DNA of 64,000 bases from Lysobacter sp. S4-A87 (GCF_022637455.1 NZ_CP093341.1:3596001-3660000); one strand, 5' to 3'. Positions 40,775 through 49,334 are shown, counted from the first letter of the stretch. A program made the numbers and translations. The notes: generated by a model from the letters alone, not told the origin.

Positions 40775-41383
40775 TCAGGCGGGGCGTTCGAGGGCGACCA
40801 GGCGTTCGGCCAGGGACGGTGCCAGCCACAGGTGCGAACCCAGCGCGGTCAGCCCCAATGCCTGCAGGCGCTGACGATAGAAGCGTGCCGGCCGCTGCTT
40901 GAAGTCGTGGTTGTCGCCGTCGGTTTCGTCTTCGCGGGTGAAGGTTTCCAGGAAGGCGACGCCTCCGCACAGCTCGGCCAGGGCGGGCAGGCCGCGATCG
41001 AGTTCGCGCGTGTCCAGGTAATGCATCACGTCGCTGCAGACCAGCAGGTCGACCGGCGGGCACGGGCGCAGATGCTGGAAGTCGCCGAAGCGGGCGAAGT
41101 GCAGGTTGCGGCGCGCGCCATAGCGGCTGACCGCGTATTCGCTGCTGTCGAAACCCAGGTACTGCAGCTTCGGCCGCAGCTTCAGCAGCGGTGCGCGCCA
41201 TGCGCCTTCGCCGCAACCGATGTCGAGCACGCTGCGGATCGGGCGTTCCAGGTGGTACTCGGCAGTGGCGACGGCCAGTGCGACCTTGCGTGCCAGGCGC
41301 GCATTGCTGCCGACGGCGTGGTCCTTGCTGGCGCCCTTGCGGTACCAGCGGTCGAAGTAGCTCTGGTCGTACTGCTTGCTCAT
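40775..41383 (-). CDS. Class I SAM-dependent methyltransferase
   Basis: This 202-residue protein has motif I VLDIGCGEGAWRAPLL near residues 53-68 and a following acidic strand (YLGFDSSEYA), with CSDVMHYL near 115-122. It is a Rossmann-fold methyltransferase; the acceptor is not identifiable. The ATG at 41383 keeps the usual N-terminus (SYFDRWYRKG); a longer frame upstream runs through the HemJ-like gene on the other strand and is rejected. It is divergent from that gene with 87 bases between. Confidence 0.9.
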   Translation of the reverse strand: MSKQYDQSYFDRWYRKGASKDHAVGSNARLARKVALAVATAEYHLERPIRSVLDIGCGEGAWRAPLLKLRPKLQYLGFDSSEYAVSRYGARRNLHFARFGDFQHLRPCPPVDLLVCSDVMHYLDTRELDRGLPALAELCGGVAFLETFTREDETDGDNHDFKQRPARFYRQRLQALGLTALGSHLWLAPSLAERLVALERPA

Positions 41384-41470
41384 CGGATCGATCGATTGCG
41401 GCTGGCGCGGGACGGGGCATCGTAATCGATCCGTATGCCATCCTATTGCCCGCATTTCGGAGCAGAACCC

Positions 41471-41890
41471 ATGGCCTACCTCTGGACCAAGACCGCCCAC
41501 CTCGTATTCGTGATGGCCTGGATGGGCGGCGTGTTCTACCTGCCGCGGATCCTGGTCAACCTGGCCGAAGCCGGCGACGACGCCGCGGTGCGCGCGCGCC
41601 TGGTGCTGATGGGCAAGCGCCTGTACCGCTTCGGCCACATCATGTTCGGCCTTGCGTTCGTGCTCGGCCTGACGCTGTGGCTGCACTTCGGGATCAGCGG
41701 TGGCTGGCTGCATGCCAAGCTCGCGCTGGTCGCGGTGATGCTGGCGTACTTCATCGTCAGCGGACGCTGGCTCAAGGGCGTGGAAGCCGGCAAGGCGCTG
41801 CCCTCGTCGAAGACGCTGCGCTGGTTCAACGAACTGCCCGTGCTGCTGCTGGTGGCGATCGTCTACCTGGTGATCGCCAAGCCGTTCTGA
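41471..41890 (+). CDS. HemJ-like/CopD-family membrane protein
   Basis: This 139-residue protein has four hydrophobic helices and the pattern of HemJ, the oxygen-independent-type protoporphyrinogen IX oxidase of many proteobacteria. Conserved residues needed in HemJ are visible: His at residue 10 (TAHLVFVMAWM) and Lys at 83 (WLHAKLALV). MAWMGGVFYLPRILV is the family motif. It is also annotated as CopD-like in some genomes, so hem function is likely but not proven. The start at 41471 matches HemJ length. It converges on phoA ten bases later. Confidence 0.85.
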   Translation: MAYLWTKTAHLVFVMAWMGGVFYLPRILVNLAEAGDDAAVRARLVLMGKRLYRFGHIMFGLAFVLGLTLWLHFGISGGWLHAKLALVAVMLAYFIVSGRWLKGVEAGKALPSSKTLRWFNELPVLLLVAIVYLVIAKPF

Positions 41891-41900
41891 GGGCACACCC

Positions 41901-43610
41901 TCAGCGGAACTTCGCCGGGTCCGGCAGCGTCACCGGCACGCCGTTGCCGTCGCAGTCGCCGGCCTTGCACAAGCCGGCGCTCAGCTTCGGCATCGCCTGC
42001 AGCATGAAGTGGAAGATCGTGTTCTGCTCGACGCTGCCGCGCACCGCCTCGCTGCCCGGGCCACGTGCCCAGATGCCGACGTCGTCGCCGCCATGCGATT
42101 CGGAACTCATCGGCACGAGCGCTTCCTGCAGGTAGTCCGGATCCTGCGTGTCGACGTTGCGCAGGTCAGGGCGCCCGCGCTTGGGGATCTGCACGCCGCT
42201 GACGGTGTGCTGGAACTTCTTCGGACCTTCGGCCTGCTGCGCGCTCGGGCCGACGTAGCCCGGGCCGTTGCTGTAGCTGAGCGTGGTGTAGGGCAGGCCG
42301 AGTGCATCGATGGCGTAATCGCCGTACTCGCCTTCCTCGCCGCTGGCGCCGCGAACCTTGTCGAGGATCGGATTGCCGCGCACCGGGTAGCCAACGAAGC
42401 TCAGCGTGTGCGAGTGGTCGGCGGTGACCAGGATCAGCGTGTCGTCGGCCGAGGTCGCATCGGCCGCTGCCTGCACCGCTTCGCTCAGTGCGATGGTGTC
42501 GGTGAGGGCGCGATAGGCATTGCCGTAGTGGTTGGCGTGGTCGATGCGGCCGCCTTCGACCAGCAGCACGTAGCCATTGGCATTGTGTTGCAGGCGCGCG
42601 ATCGCGGCGCGGGTCATCTCCGCCAGCGTCGGCTCGCCGGCGCCGTCCTTGGGTCGGTCGTGCGAGAACTGCATGTGGTCGGGCTCGAACAACCCAAGCA
42701 GCGGGCCCTTTGTCGGCGCCGCGGCGAACTGCTGTGCATTCCACACGTAGGTGCCATCGGGATGCCGCTGCTTCCACTGCGCGACCAGGTCGCGGCCATC
42801 GAGGCGCTGGCCGACCTTGTCGTCGTATTCGGGATCGGACTGCTGCGCGGTCATGAACTCGCCGCGACCGCCGCCCATCAGCACGTCGGGGCCGTGGCCG
42901 TAGGGCGTTTCCACCAGCTGCCGTGCGATGTCGACGCAGCCGGCGGCCTTGGCGTCATCGGGCAGGTCGGTGTCGTTCTCCCAGTTGCGATCGGCGGAGT
43001 GGGTGAACGTCGCGCCGGGCGTGGCGTGGGTGACGCGGGTGGTGGTGACCACGCCGGTGCCCAGGCCCTGGCTCGCGGCCAGTTCCCACAGCGTCAGGAT
43101 CGGCGCCTGCAGCGCCTGCGCACAATTACGGCGCGCCGCCTGCTGGCCGATGCTGAGCACGCCGGCGCGGGTCTTCACGCCCGTCGCCATGGCACTCATC
43201 GTGCCGGCGGAGTCGGGGGTCTGCGAGTCGGTGTTGTAGGTCTTGCTCAGCGCCGTGGCCGGGAAGCGCTCCCAGCTCAGCCGGTTCTCCTCGCCCGGGC
43301 CGCCCTTGCGCTGGCCGTCGAGGATGCGCGCGGCGGCGACCGTAGTCAGGCTCATGCCGTCGCCGACGAACAGGATCACGTTCCTGGCCTTGCCTGCCAT
43401 GGCGCCACGCTGTGCCGCCTGTGCGGCGCCGTCGCGGAACCACCACGCTGCGGTCTCCTCCCTGGGGTGCGCGATGACGGGCACGTCCACGGCGAGTGCG
43501 GTGGCTGCGGCCGCGGGGCGGACGCCCTGGCTGGTGCAGGCGCTGGCGAGCAGGGTGGCGGCGAAGGCCAGGCAAGCGTGAGACAGGCGGGCGTGAGGCA
43601 GTCGGGACAT
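41901..43610 (-). CDS. phoA: Alkaline phosphatase lipoprotein
   Basis: This 569-residue phosphomonoesterase has a lipoprotein signal (lipobox LLASAC, Cys at residue 25) and the alkaline phosphatase fold. Metal and catalytic motifs: FVGDGMSLTT near residues 81-90, the nucleophile in DSAGTMSAMATGVKTRAG near 132-149, EGGRIDHANH near 354-363, and TADHSHTLSF. It would release phosphate from organic esters outside the inner membrane. No Pho box is clear upstream. It diverges from the symporter gene with 145 bases between. Confidence 0.95.
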   Translation of the reverse strand: MSRLPHARLSHACLAFAATLLASACTSQGVRPAAAATALAVDVPVIAHPREETAAWWFRDGAAQAAQRGAMAGKARNVILFVGDGMSLTTVAAARILDGQRKGGPGEENRLSWERFPATALSKTYNTDSQTPDSAGTMSAMATGVKTRAGVLSIGQQAARRNCAQALQAPILTLWELAASQGLGTGVVTTTRVTHATPGATFTHSADRNWENDTDLPDDAKAAGCVDIARQLVETPYGHGPDVLMGGGRGEFMTAQQSDPEYDDKVGQRLDGRDLVAQWKQRHPDGTYVWNAQQFAAAPTKGPLLGLFEPDHMQFSHDRPKDGAGEPTLAEMTRAAIARLQHNANGYVLLVEGGRIDHANHYGNAYRALTDTIALSEAVQAAADATSADDTLILVTADHSHTLSFVGYPVRGNPILDKVRGASGEEGEYGDYAIDALGLPYTTLSYSNGPGYVGPSAQQAEGPKKFQHTVSGVQIPKRGRPDLRNVDTQDPDYLQEALVPMSSESHGGDDVGIWARGPGSEAVRGSVEQNTIFHFMLQAMPKLSAGLCKAGDCDGNGVPVTLPDPAKFR

Positions 43611-43755
43611 CGGGCAGGGGTGTCGGCAGGCAAACCGCGATTATGCAGTGCGTTATTGCAGTGCTGGGACACCGGCGTTGCACTCACGGGGTCGCAGGCC
43701 AGTTCGGGCTGGGATATCGTGCAAATCCGGCAGGTAAAGCAAAGCGACGGTTCCG

Positions 43756-45042
43756 ATGAAGGTGGTTTCGGCCTGGCTCCGCATCCCGTTCTGGCAGCGC
43801 GTGCTGGCCGGATTCGTGCTGGGTGCGCTCGCTGGCTGGCTGTTCGGGCATTCGGCTGAAACGTGGTTCGGTCCGCTCGGCACGATCTACGTCAACGGCA
43901 TCAAGATGATCGCCGTGCCGCTGGTGTTCTTCGCGGTGATGAACGCCATCAGCAGCCTGCACGGGCAGAAGTCCGTCGCCGCGCTGGGCGGGCGCACGTT
44001 TGTCTGGTTCGCGATCACCGCTGCGCTCGCCGTCGGCGTTGGCCTGTCGATGGGCTGGCTGCTGCAGCCCGGCCACGGACTGGCCGGCTTGACGGTGGCG
44101 CCGGACTACACCGTTCGCGAAGTGCCGACGCCGGCGCAGGTGCTGCTCGACGTCATCCCGACCAATCCGTTCAAGGCATTGAGCGAAGGCAAGATCCTGC
44201 AGGTGATCGTGTTCGCCGGCCTGGTCGGATTCGCCATGGTCAAGCTCGGCGAGCGCACCGCCAACCTGCGCAAGCTGGCCGCCGAGGCCAGCGATGCCAT
44301 GGTGCAGGTCACCCGCTTCGTGCTCGAGCTGACCCCGCTGGGCACCTTCGGCCTGATCGCCTCGCTGGTCGGCGCATATGGTTTCGAGAAGCTGCTGCCG
44401 CTGGGCACGTTCGTGTTCGCGCTGTACCTGGCATGCGCGCTGCACATCGTCTTCGTCTACGGCAGCCTGCTGCTGGTGCACGGCCTGAATCCGCTGAAGT
44501 TCTTCCGCGGTGCCGCACCGGGCATGCAGGTTGCGTTCGTGGCCTCGTCCAGCTTCGCGGCGATGCCGGCGGCGATCCGCTCGGTGACGCACAACCTAGG
44601 CGTCGACAAGGACTACGCCGCGTTCGCCGTGCCACTGGGCGCAAGCATCAAGATGGACGGCTGCGGCGCGATCTACCCGGCGCTGACGTCGATGTTCGTC
44701 GCGCAGTATTTCGGCCTGCACCTGGAACCGAGCCAGTACTTCACGATCCTGATCGCTTCGGTGCTGGGCAGCTTCGGTACCGCCGGCGTGCCGGGCACGG
44801 CGATCGTGATGGTGACCCTGGTGCTGTCGGCGGCCGGCCTGCCGCTGGAAGGCATCGGCTACCTGGTCGCGATCGACCGCGTGCTCGACATGATGCGCAC
44901 GATGACCAACGTGACCGGGCAGATGCTGGTGCCGGTGCTGGTCGCCAAGGAAACCGGCCTGCTCGACCGCGAGGTCTACGAGGCTGCATCGAGCAACCTG
45001 GGCATCGCCGAGGGCGAGAAGGCCGAGATCGGCCGGATCTGA
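43756..45042 (+). CDS. Dicarboxylate/amino-acid:cation symporter (DAACS family)
   Basis: This 428-residue protein has eight hydrophobic helices and two re-entrant loops, the layout of the GltP/DctA/SLC1 family. The first re-entrant loop is near FVASSSFAAMPAAIRSV, residues about 256-272, with the serine-rich turn. The substrate and cation region lies in GASIKMDGCGAIYPAL and FGTAGVPGTAIVMVTL, and the late motif DRVLDMMRTMTNVTGQ carries the conserved Asp and Asn. It imports C4-dicarboxylates or glutamate/aspartate with H+ or Na+. Monocistronic; a hairpin follows. Confidence 0.93.
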   Translation: MKVVSAWLRIPFWQRVLAGFVLGALAGWLFGHSAETWFGPLGTIYVNGIKMIAVPLVFFAVMNAISSLHGQKSVAALGGRTFVWFAITAALAVGVGLSMGWLLQPGHGLAGLTVAPDYTVREVPTPAQVLLDVIPTNPFKALSEGKILQVIVFAGLVGFAMVKLGERTANLRKLAAEASDAMVQVTRFVLELTPLGTFGLIASLVGAYGFEKLLPLGTFVFALYLACALHIVFVYGSLLLVHGLNPLKFFRGAAPGMQVAFVASSSFAAMPAAIRSVTHNLGVDKDYAAFAVPLGASIKMDGCGAIYPALTSMFVAQYFGLHLEPSQYFTILIASVLGSFGTAGVPGTAIVMVTLVLSAAGLPLEGIGYLVAIDRVLDMMRTMTNVTGQMLVPVLVAKETGLLDREVYEAASSNLGIAEGEKAEIGRI

Positions 45043-45053
45043 GTCCTCGCGGA

Positions 45054-45078
45054 CCGGAGCGGTCAGCTGCCGCTCCGG
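45054..45078. terminator. Convergent hairpin after the symporter gene
   Basis: CCGGAGCGG-TCAGCTG-CCGCTCCGG is a perfect 9-bp stem between the stops of the symporter and NUDIX genes. It lacks a T-tract; it may serve both directions. Confidence 0.6.
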
Positions 45079-45094
45079 GTCACCGGGAGTCGCG

Positions 45095-45583
45095 TTACAC
45101 CCGCGAGTACGACCACGACAGCATGCGGCCGTCGCGATACGGCATCACGCCATGGAACGAGCGCGCGTCGTCGTCGAACACCAGCGGCAGGAAGTTGCGA
45201 TCGCCTTCCCACATCGGCAACTCGTGCAACCGCTCCAGTGGCACCCATTCCAGCGTGCCTTCCGGGTTGCTCGCGTGCGGCGTGCCGCTGAAGCGGGTGA
45301 TCACGAACACGAAGCCCAGCCAGTCCTCGCCGTGCTTGCCGAATCCGGGCCAGCTGATCGTGCCACGCAGTTTCAGTTCCTCGCAGTCGATGCCGGCTTC
45401 TTCGTGGATCTCGCGGCGCATGCCGGCGACCACGTCTTCCTGCGGCTCGAGCTTGCCGCCCAGGCCGTTGTACTTGCCCAGCTGATGGTCGTCCGGGCGT
45501 GCATTGCGGTGGACCATCAGCACCTGGCGGCCGTCGGGCGAGAGGACGTAGCCGAGGGTGGCCACGATCGGGGTGTAGGGCAT
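45095..45583 (-). CDS. NUDIX hydrolase (MutT/8-oxo-dGTPase-like)
   Basis: This 162-residue enzyme has a complete Nudix box, GGKLEPQEDVVAGMRREIHE plus EAGID, at residues about 42-66. The N-terminal VATLGYVLSPDGRQVLMVHR fits the MutT/MTH1-like group, which cleave oxidised or other nucleoside triphosphates. The start ATG overlaps the stop of the metallo-beta-lactamase gene by one base (TGATG), so the two are translationally coupled. Substrate not identifiable. Confidence 0.9.
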   Translation of the reverse strand: MPYTPIVATLGYVLSPDGRQVLMVHRNARPDDHQLGKYNGLGGKLEPQEDVVAGMRREIHEEAGIDCEELKLRGTISWPGFGKHGEDWLGFVFVITRFSGTPHASNPEGTLEWVPLERLHELPMWEGDRNFLPLVFDDDARSFHGVMPYRDGRMLSWSYSRV

Positions 45584-46476
45584 CAGTGTTTCGCCTCGGA
45601 TTCGGCTTTGAGCTGGGCATCCAGACGGGTCGCGGCGCGGCCTGCGTAGTCGGCGCAGCTGATGGGCTGCGGATGCGGCGAGGCAGTGTTGCCCGGCGTC
45701 CAGCCGCTGGCGTCGGGATGCGGGGTGATCAGCACGTCGCAGGGCAGTGCTGCGACGGTCCCGAAGCTGCGGCGGTAGTCGTCGACGATGTGCGGGTAGC
45801 GCGGGTTGCCGGCCAGCTGGTAGCCGGGTGCGGACAGGCTGTCGACGTACGCGATGCGAAGCGGCTTGCGTTCGCGCTTGTCATCCCAGGTCCAGCTCAT
45901 GCTGCCCGGGGTATGGCCCGGGGTGAAATGCACGGTGAAACGCATGCCGCCGAGCTCGACCACCTCGCCGTCCATCACGAGCCGGTCGGGGTGCACCGGC
46001 GGGAACACCATGTCTTCGCTGAAGTGCAGGTCGGCGCTGCCGCCGCGGGCGAGCAGGGCGGCCGATTCGGCATTGCTGACCACGCGCGCCCCGGTTGCGC
46101 GCTGGATCGCCGCGATCGGACCGGCATGGTCGATATGGGCGTGGCTGTGCAGGATGTACTTGAGGTCGGATGGGGCGACGCCGAGTTCGCGCATGCGCGC
46201 CAGGATCATGTCTGCGGCCTGCGGCAGGCCGCCGTCGATCAGCACGGCACCGGCGTCGGTCTTCACCAGCAGCGCGCTCAGGCCCTGGGTGCCGATGTAC
46301 CAGGTGCGATCGCCGATGCGGAACGGCTGCACCGGTTGCCGCCACTCCGCGTCGGTCTCGTAGGCCTTCGCCTGCGGCAGGACGGGTTCGGCGTTCTTCG
46401 CCGGTGCCGCGGACAGCGGGCCGGCGAGTGCGATCAGCACGGTGGCGGCAATTGCGGAAATGCGCAGCAGGGGCAT
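45583..46476 (-). CDS. Subclass B3 metallo-beta-lactamase-like protein
   Basis: This 297-residue protein has a signal peptide (cleavage near SAAPAKN, residues 22-28) and the MBL fold. Zinc ligands of subclass B3 are present: HAHIDH at residues 112-117, His at 188 (HFTPGHTPGSMSW) and His at 253 (ITPHPDASGW). The Cys of subclass B1 is absent, and the tail (CADYAGRAATRLDAQL) resembles that of L1-type enzymes. It would hydrolyse beta-lactams, including carbapenems, in the periplasm. No ampR-like regulator is adjacent, so expression is probably constitutive. Other hydrolase roles cannot be excluded. Confidence 0.9.
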   Translation of the reverse strand: MPLLRISAIAATVLIALAGPLSAAPAKNAEPVLPQAKAYETDAEWRQPVQPFRIGDRTWYIGTQGLSALLVKTDAGAVLIDGGLPQAADMILARMRELGVAPSDLKYILHSHAHIDHAGPIAAIQRATGARVVSNAESAALLARGGSADLHFSEDMVFPPVHPDRLVMDGEVVELGGMRFTVHFTPGHTPGSMSWTWDDKRERKPLRIAYVDSLSAPGYQLAGNPRYPHIVDDYRRSFGTVAALPCDVLITPHPDASGWTPGNTASPHPQPISCADYAGRAATRLDAQLKAESEAKH

Positions 46477-46565
46477 CGGCGACGGCTCACGTGGGGGCGC
46501 ACAGTTTCGGCGATTTCGCCGCGTTCGATATGTGCTGATGTTCACCCGTTGTGTCGAGTCGTGGC

Positions 46566-46988
46566 CTACACCCTTGGCAGGGTGGTCCGCCGGTACACCA
46601 GCCGCACCGCCAGCAGTGCCGTCGGAATCGGCAGCACCAGGCCGCACACCGACAGCCAGCCCGGGTGCGGGAACTTCAGGATCATGCCGAGCACCCCCGA
46701 GATCACGACCAGCGCGACCAGCAGCGCGGCGGCGGTCTGGTGGCGGGCGATCTTCGCCCCGACCAGGGCGCCGGTGAAGGTGCCCAGCAGCCAGGCCAGC
46801 AGCACCATGGCCTTGGCGCCGGGCGGCATCTGCGCGATGAAGGCGGCGAAGGCGGCCTCGTTGGCCGGATCGGTGATGTCCAGGCCCGCCGGTGGCGGAT
46901 AGGCCGAGTGGCCCAGCATTTCCACCAGCATGATCACCGCCACGGCGACCACTACGCCGACCAGCATGCCCAGGATCGTCCGCCCCAT
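46566..46988 (-). CDS. Small four-helix membrane protein
   Basis: This 140-residue protein has hydrophobic helices at about residues 5-24, 60-80, 85-105 and 113-130, separated by a Pro-rich extracytoplasmic loop (GHSAYPPPAGLDITDPANEA). MGRTILGMLVGVVVAVAVIM begins the protein; similar proteins are common in Xanthomonadaceae with no known function. The ATG at 46988 is followed by a standard first helix. It lies upstream of the metallo-beta-lactamase gene by 89 bases on the same strand, so co-transcription is possible. Confidence 0.8.
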   Translation of the reverse strand: MGRTILGMLVGVVVAVAVIMLVEMLGHSAYPPPAGLDITDPANEAAFAAFIAQMPPGAKAMVLLAWLLGTFTGALVGAKIARHQTAAALLVALVVISGVLGMILKFPHPGWLSVCGLVLPIPTALLAVRLVYRRTTLPRV

Positions 46989-47104
46989 GGTGTTGCCCTC
47001 GATTGCCTGGCCGCGAGGATCGCCCGCGCGCGGCCATGCCGCAAGCTCACGCGTGCCGCGCATAATCGACCTTCCGCCGACCGATTCGCTTCACGGAGCC
47101 AGGA

Positions 47105-47713
47105 ATGCCTGCTGCTGTTCCCCGCCTGCTCGCCTTTGCCGGAAGCCTGCGCCAGGGTTCCTACAACCGGCGCCTGATCCATGTGTTGGCCGAGGGCGCG
47201 CGCGCTGCCGGGGCCGACGTGACCCTGATCGAGCTGCGCGACTATTCGCTGCCGGTCTACGACGGCGACATCGAATCGGCGGGTATGCCGGAGGCGGTGC
47301 GCCAGTTGCAGGCGTTGATGGCGCGCCACGACGGGTTGCTGATCAGCACGCCGGAGTACAACGGGTCGATGCCGGCGCTGGTGAAGAACACGCTCGACTG
47401 GATCTCGCGGCCGACCGATGCGGGCGGGTCCGGTGTCGCGCTGTTCCAGGACAAGGTTGCGGGCATCGTGTCGGCATCGCCCGGTCCGCTGGGTGGACTG
47501 CGTTCGCTGCTGGTGTTGCGTGACGCGCTTGCCAAACTGGGGCTGCTTGTCGTGCCGCAGCAGGTGGCGGTCGGACAGGCCGCCGACAAGCTGCCCGACT
47601 ACGGCATCCTCAGCGACGATCGACTCAGGAACGGTGTGCACGGTGTGGCCAATGCCGTGGTGCGCCACCTGCGGGCAACCCTCAACGAGTCCTCCAGCGG
47701 AGCCCAGCCATGA
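47105..47713 (+). CDS. NADPH-dependent FMN reductase-like protein
   Basis: This 202-residue flavodoxin-fold protein shows the FMN phosphate loop (FAGSLRQGSYNRRL near residues 11-24) and STPEYNGSMPALVKNTLDW near 81-99, the diagnostic of the NADPH-dependent FMN reductase/quinone reductase family (chromate or azo reductase relatives). It is cytosolic. The stop overlaps the ATG of a thioesterase gene (ATGA), forming a two-gene operon. Confidence 0.92.
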   Translation: MPAAVPRLLAFAGSLRQGSYNRRLIHVLAEGARAAGADVTLIELRDYSLPVYDGDIESAGMPEAVRQLQALMARHDGLLISTPEYNGSMPALVKNTLDWISRPTDAGGSGVALFQDKVAGIVSASPGPLGGLRSLLVLRDALAKLGLLVVPQQVAVGQAADKLPDYGILSDDRLRNGVHGVANAVVRHLRATLNESSSGAQP

Positions 47714-48210
47714 GCGGTAGACAGCGTGAACTGAACCTGCGTTTCCTCGCCGAGCCATCCGACGTCAACTACGGTGGCAAGGTCCACGGTGGCGTGGTGA
47801 TGAAGTGGATCGATCAGGCCGGTTATGCGGCGGCGGTCGGTTGGGCGGGAACGTACAGTGTGACGGTGGCGGTGGGCGGGATCCGTTTCGTCGCGCCGAT
47901 CCGCATTTCCGACATGGTCACGGTGCACACGAAGCTGGTGCACACGGGCACGACCAGCATGCATTTCGCGGTCGATGTGAAGGCGCGCGATCCGATGGAA
48001 GGGCCCGAGGAAGATCGCTTGTGCACCCACTGCGTGATCGTCTTCGTCGCGCTCGACGGTGCCGACGGCAAGCCGACGCCGGTGCCGCCATGGACGCCGG
48101 TCAATGATGTCGACCGGCATCTGGGCGAGTACGCGCTCAAGGTGATGGAGCTGAGCAAGGGCATCGAGGCGACGATGAACGAGCTGAGCAGGGCGGCAGC
48201 GGAGATCTGA
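47710..48210 (+). CDS. Acyl-CoA thioesterase, YciA-like hotdog protein
   Basis: This 166-residue hotdog-fold enzyme carries the YciA/acyl-CoA hydrolase segment NYGGKVHGGVVMKWIDQAGY near residues 20-39 with the conserved Asp that activates water. IRISDMVTVHTKLVHTGTTS follows the central helix. It hydrolyses acyl-CoA thioesters, releasing free acid and CoA. It is coupled to the upstream FMN reductase gene. The tail of about 25 residues is helical and charged, as in bacterial YciA. Confidence 0.9.
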   Translation: MSGRQRELNLRFLAEPSDVNYGGKVHGGVVMKWIDQAGYAAAVGWAGTYSVTVAVGGIRFVAPIRISDMVTVHTKLVHTGTTSMHFAVDVKARDPMEGPEEDRLCTHCVIVFVALDGADGKPTPVPPWTPVNDVDRHLGEYALKVMELSKGIEATMNELSRAAAEI

Positions 48211-48214
48211 GCGT

Positions 48215-48259
48215 TTTGGACGTTTGGACGTTCGGACGTTTGGACGTTTGGACGTTTGG
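48215..48259. repeat. 8-bp TTTGGACG tandem repeat
   Basis: About five and a half copies of TTTGGACG (one reads TTCGGACG) begin four bases after the thioesterase stop. The unit is not a multiple of three, and it lies outside coding sequence. Tandem GGACGTTT tracts of this kind recur in Xanthomonadaceae. Confidence 0.85.
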
Positions 48260-48277
48260 CGCTGAGGTGTCGGAAGG

Positions 48278-48393
48278 GCGCCGTCCGCCGGCTGGGGGAT
48301 TGCTCCGCCCCTTAGTCGGACATCCTGTCCGAATGCGGGGCGCGGGACATCCATGTCCCGCTGCGGAGCAATCCCCCACCCGCCGGACGACGC
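48278..48393. repeat. Dispersed double-hairpin element, copy 2, with extended arms (116 bp)
   Basis: The core 48298-48373 is the inverted counterpart of 10-85 (68 of 76 bases identical). Here the closing stem is a perfect 11 bp (GATTGCTCCGC / GCGGAGCAATC). Twenty-base arms outside it (48278-48297 and 48374-48393) pair at 17 of 20 positions. The two internal hairpins read GCGGGACAT/ATGTCCCGC and CGGACA/TGTCCG when read like copy 1. GCTCCGGCAATT after the right arm matches the solo copies at 8164 and 15040. Confidence 0.88.
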
Positions 48394-48448
48394 TCCGGCA
48401 ATTGTTTGCACGGTCTTCGGGCTTTGACCGTCATTCCCGCGAACGAAA

Positions 48449-48471
48449 AAGGCCGCCCTGGGGCGGCCTTT
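48449..48471 (-). terminator. Rho-independent terminator of the C40 peptidase gene
   Basis: On the minus strand, AAAGGCCGCC-CCAG-GGCGGCC is followed by TTTTTCG. The strong 7-bp GC stem with A/T flanks ends 24 bases after the peptidase stop. Confidence 0.85.
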
Positions 48472-48494
48472 CGGAAGCGGTGCTGTCGCTTGGC

Positions 48495-49178
48495 TCAGAT
48501 GCCGTCGAGGCGCCGTGCCTGCATGAACTTGCCGCTCCAGTAGCCGGTGTCCATGCTCGACACCTGGACGTCCTTGCCGCGGCTGGGGGCGTGCACGAAG
48601 CGGCCTTCGCCGACGTAGATGCCGACGTGGTCGACGCGGCCGCGACGGCCGAAGAACACCAGGTCGCCGGCGCTGAGCTTGGCGCGGTCGGTGACCAGTT
48701 CGCCGCTCTTGGCCATTTCGCGCGAGACGCGCGGCAGGTCGATGCCCAGGGCGTTCTGGAATACGTAGCCGACCAGGCCGCTGCAGTCGAAGCCCTTGTT
48801 CGGGTCGGTGCCGCCCCAGCGGTACGGGGTGCCCAGCAGGGCCATTGCGCGCTGCAGGACGGTGGCGATCTTGCCCTGCTGGGCCGTCGGCACCGACGCG
48901 GCGGCGTCGACGCCGCCCGGGGCGAACAGGCGGTTGAGGTCGGTGGCCAGCAGCAGGGCGCGATCGGACAGGCCCATGGCCTCCGGCAGCATCGTGCTGG
49001 TGGCGGCGGCCGGTGCATCGGCGGAATCGGCGGCCAGCGACGACGACGGCATCTGCTGGGCCAGCGCCGGCACGGCCAGCATGGCCAGCACGGCGGAGAA
49101 GAGGAATTGCACGCACACCCGGAAGGGGCGGCGGAGGGTTACGGCGGCTTGGCCGGTGCAGGGCAGGTTGAGCGTCAC
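48495..49178 (-). CDS. NlpC/P60 (C40) family peptidase, secreted
   Basis: This peptidoglycan endopeptidase has a signal peptide (hydrophobic stretch ending AVPALAQQ) and a C-terminal NlpC/P60 domain. The catalytic Cys is in FDCSGLVGYVF, the His in DHVGIYVGEGRF, and the third residue in VHAPSRG. The domain spans about residues 105-227. I start it at the GTG at 49178 (227 residues) because no ATG in frame precedes the signal peptide; a TTG at 49241 is an alternative. A paralogue follows upstream at 49335, and the pair shares 60-residue blocks such as GTPYRWGG versus GTPYRYGG. Confidence 0.9.
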   Translation of the reverse strand: MTLNLPCTGQAAVTLRRPFRVCVQFLFSAVLAMLAVPALAQQMPSSSLAADSADAPAAATSTMLPEAMGLSDRALLLATDLNRLFAPGGVDAAASVPTAQQGKIATVLQRAMALLGTPYRWGGTDPNKGFDCSGLVGYVFQNALGIDLPRVSREMAKSGELVTDRAKLSAGDLVFFGRRGRVDHVGIYVGEGRFVHAPSRGKDVQVSSMDTGYWSGKFMQARRLDGI

Positions 49179-49334
49179 GCGGTCATCACGAAGTCGTCGA
49201 CCCGGGGGATCATGCCTGCCAAACCCGTGGATTGGGTTCAAATTTCGTTATGGAAACGTTAAACGACCTGTGGGCAGTCACAAATCGTGCCACTACTAAG
49301 CCCATGTCCCTGTTCAGAAATTCGGCCGAACGGC

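Noticed and set aside
48215-48259. Possible coding or CRISPR repeat
   Set aside because: An 8-bp unit without spacers outside coding sequence is a simple tandem repeat.
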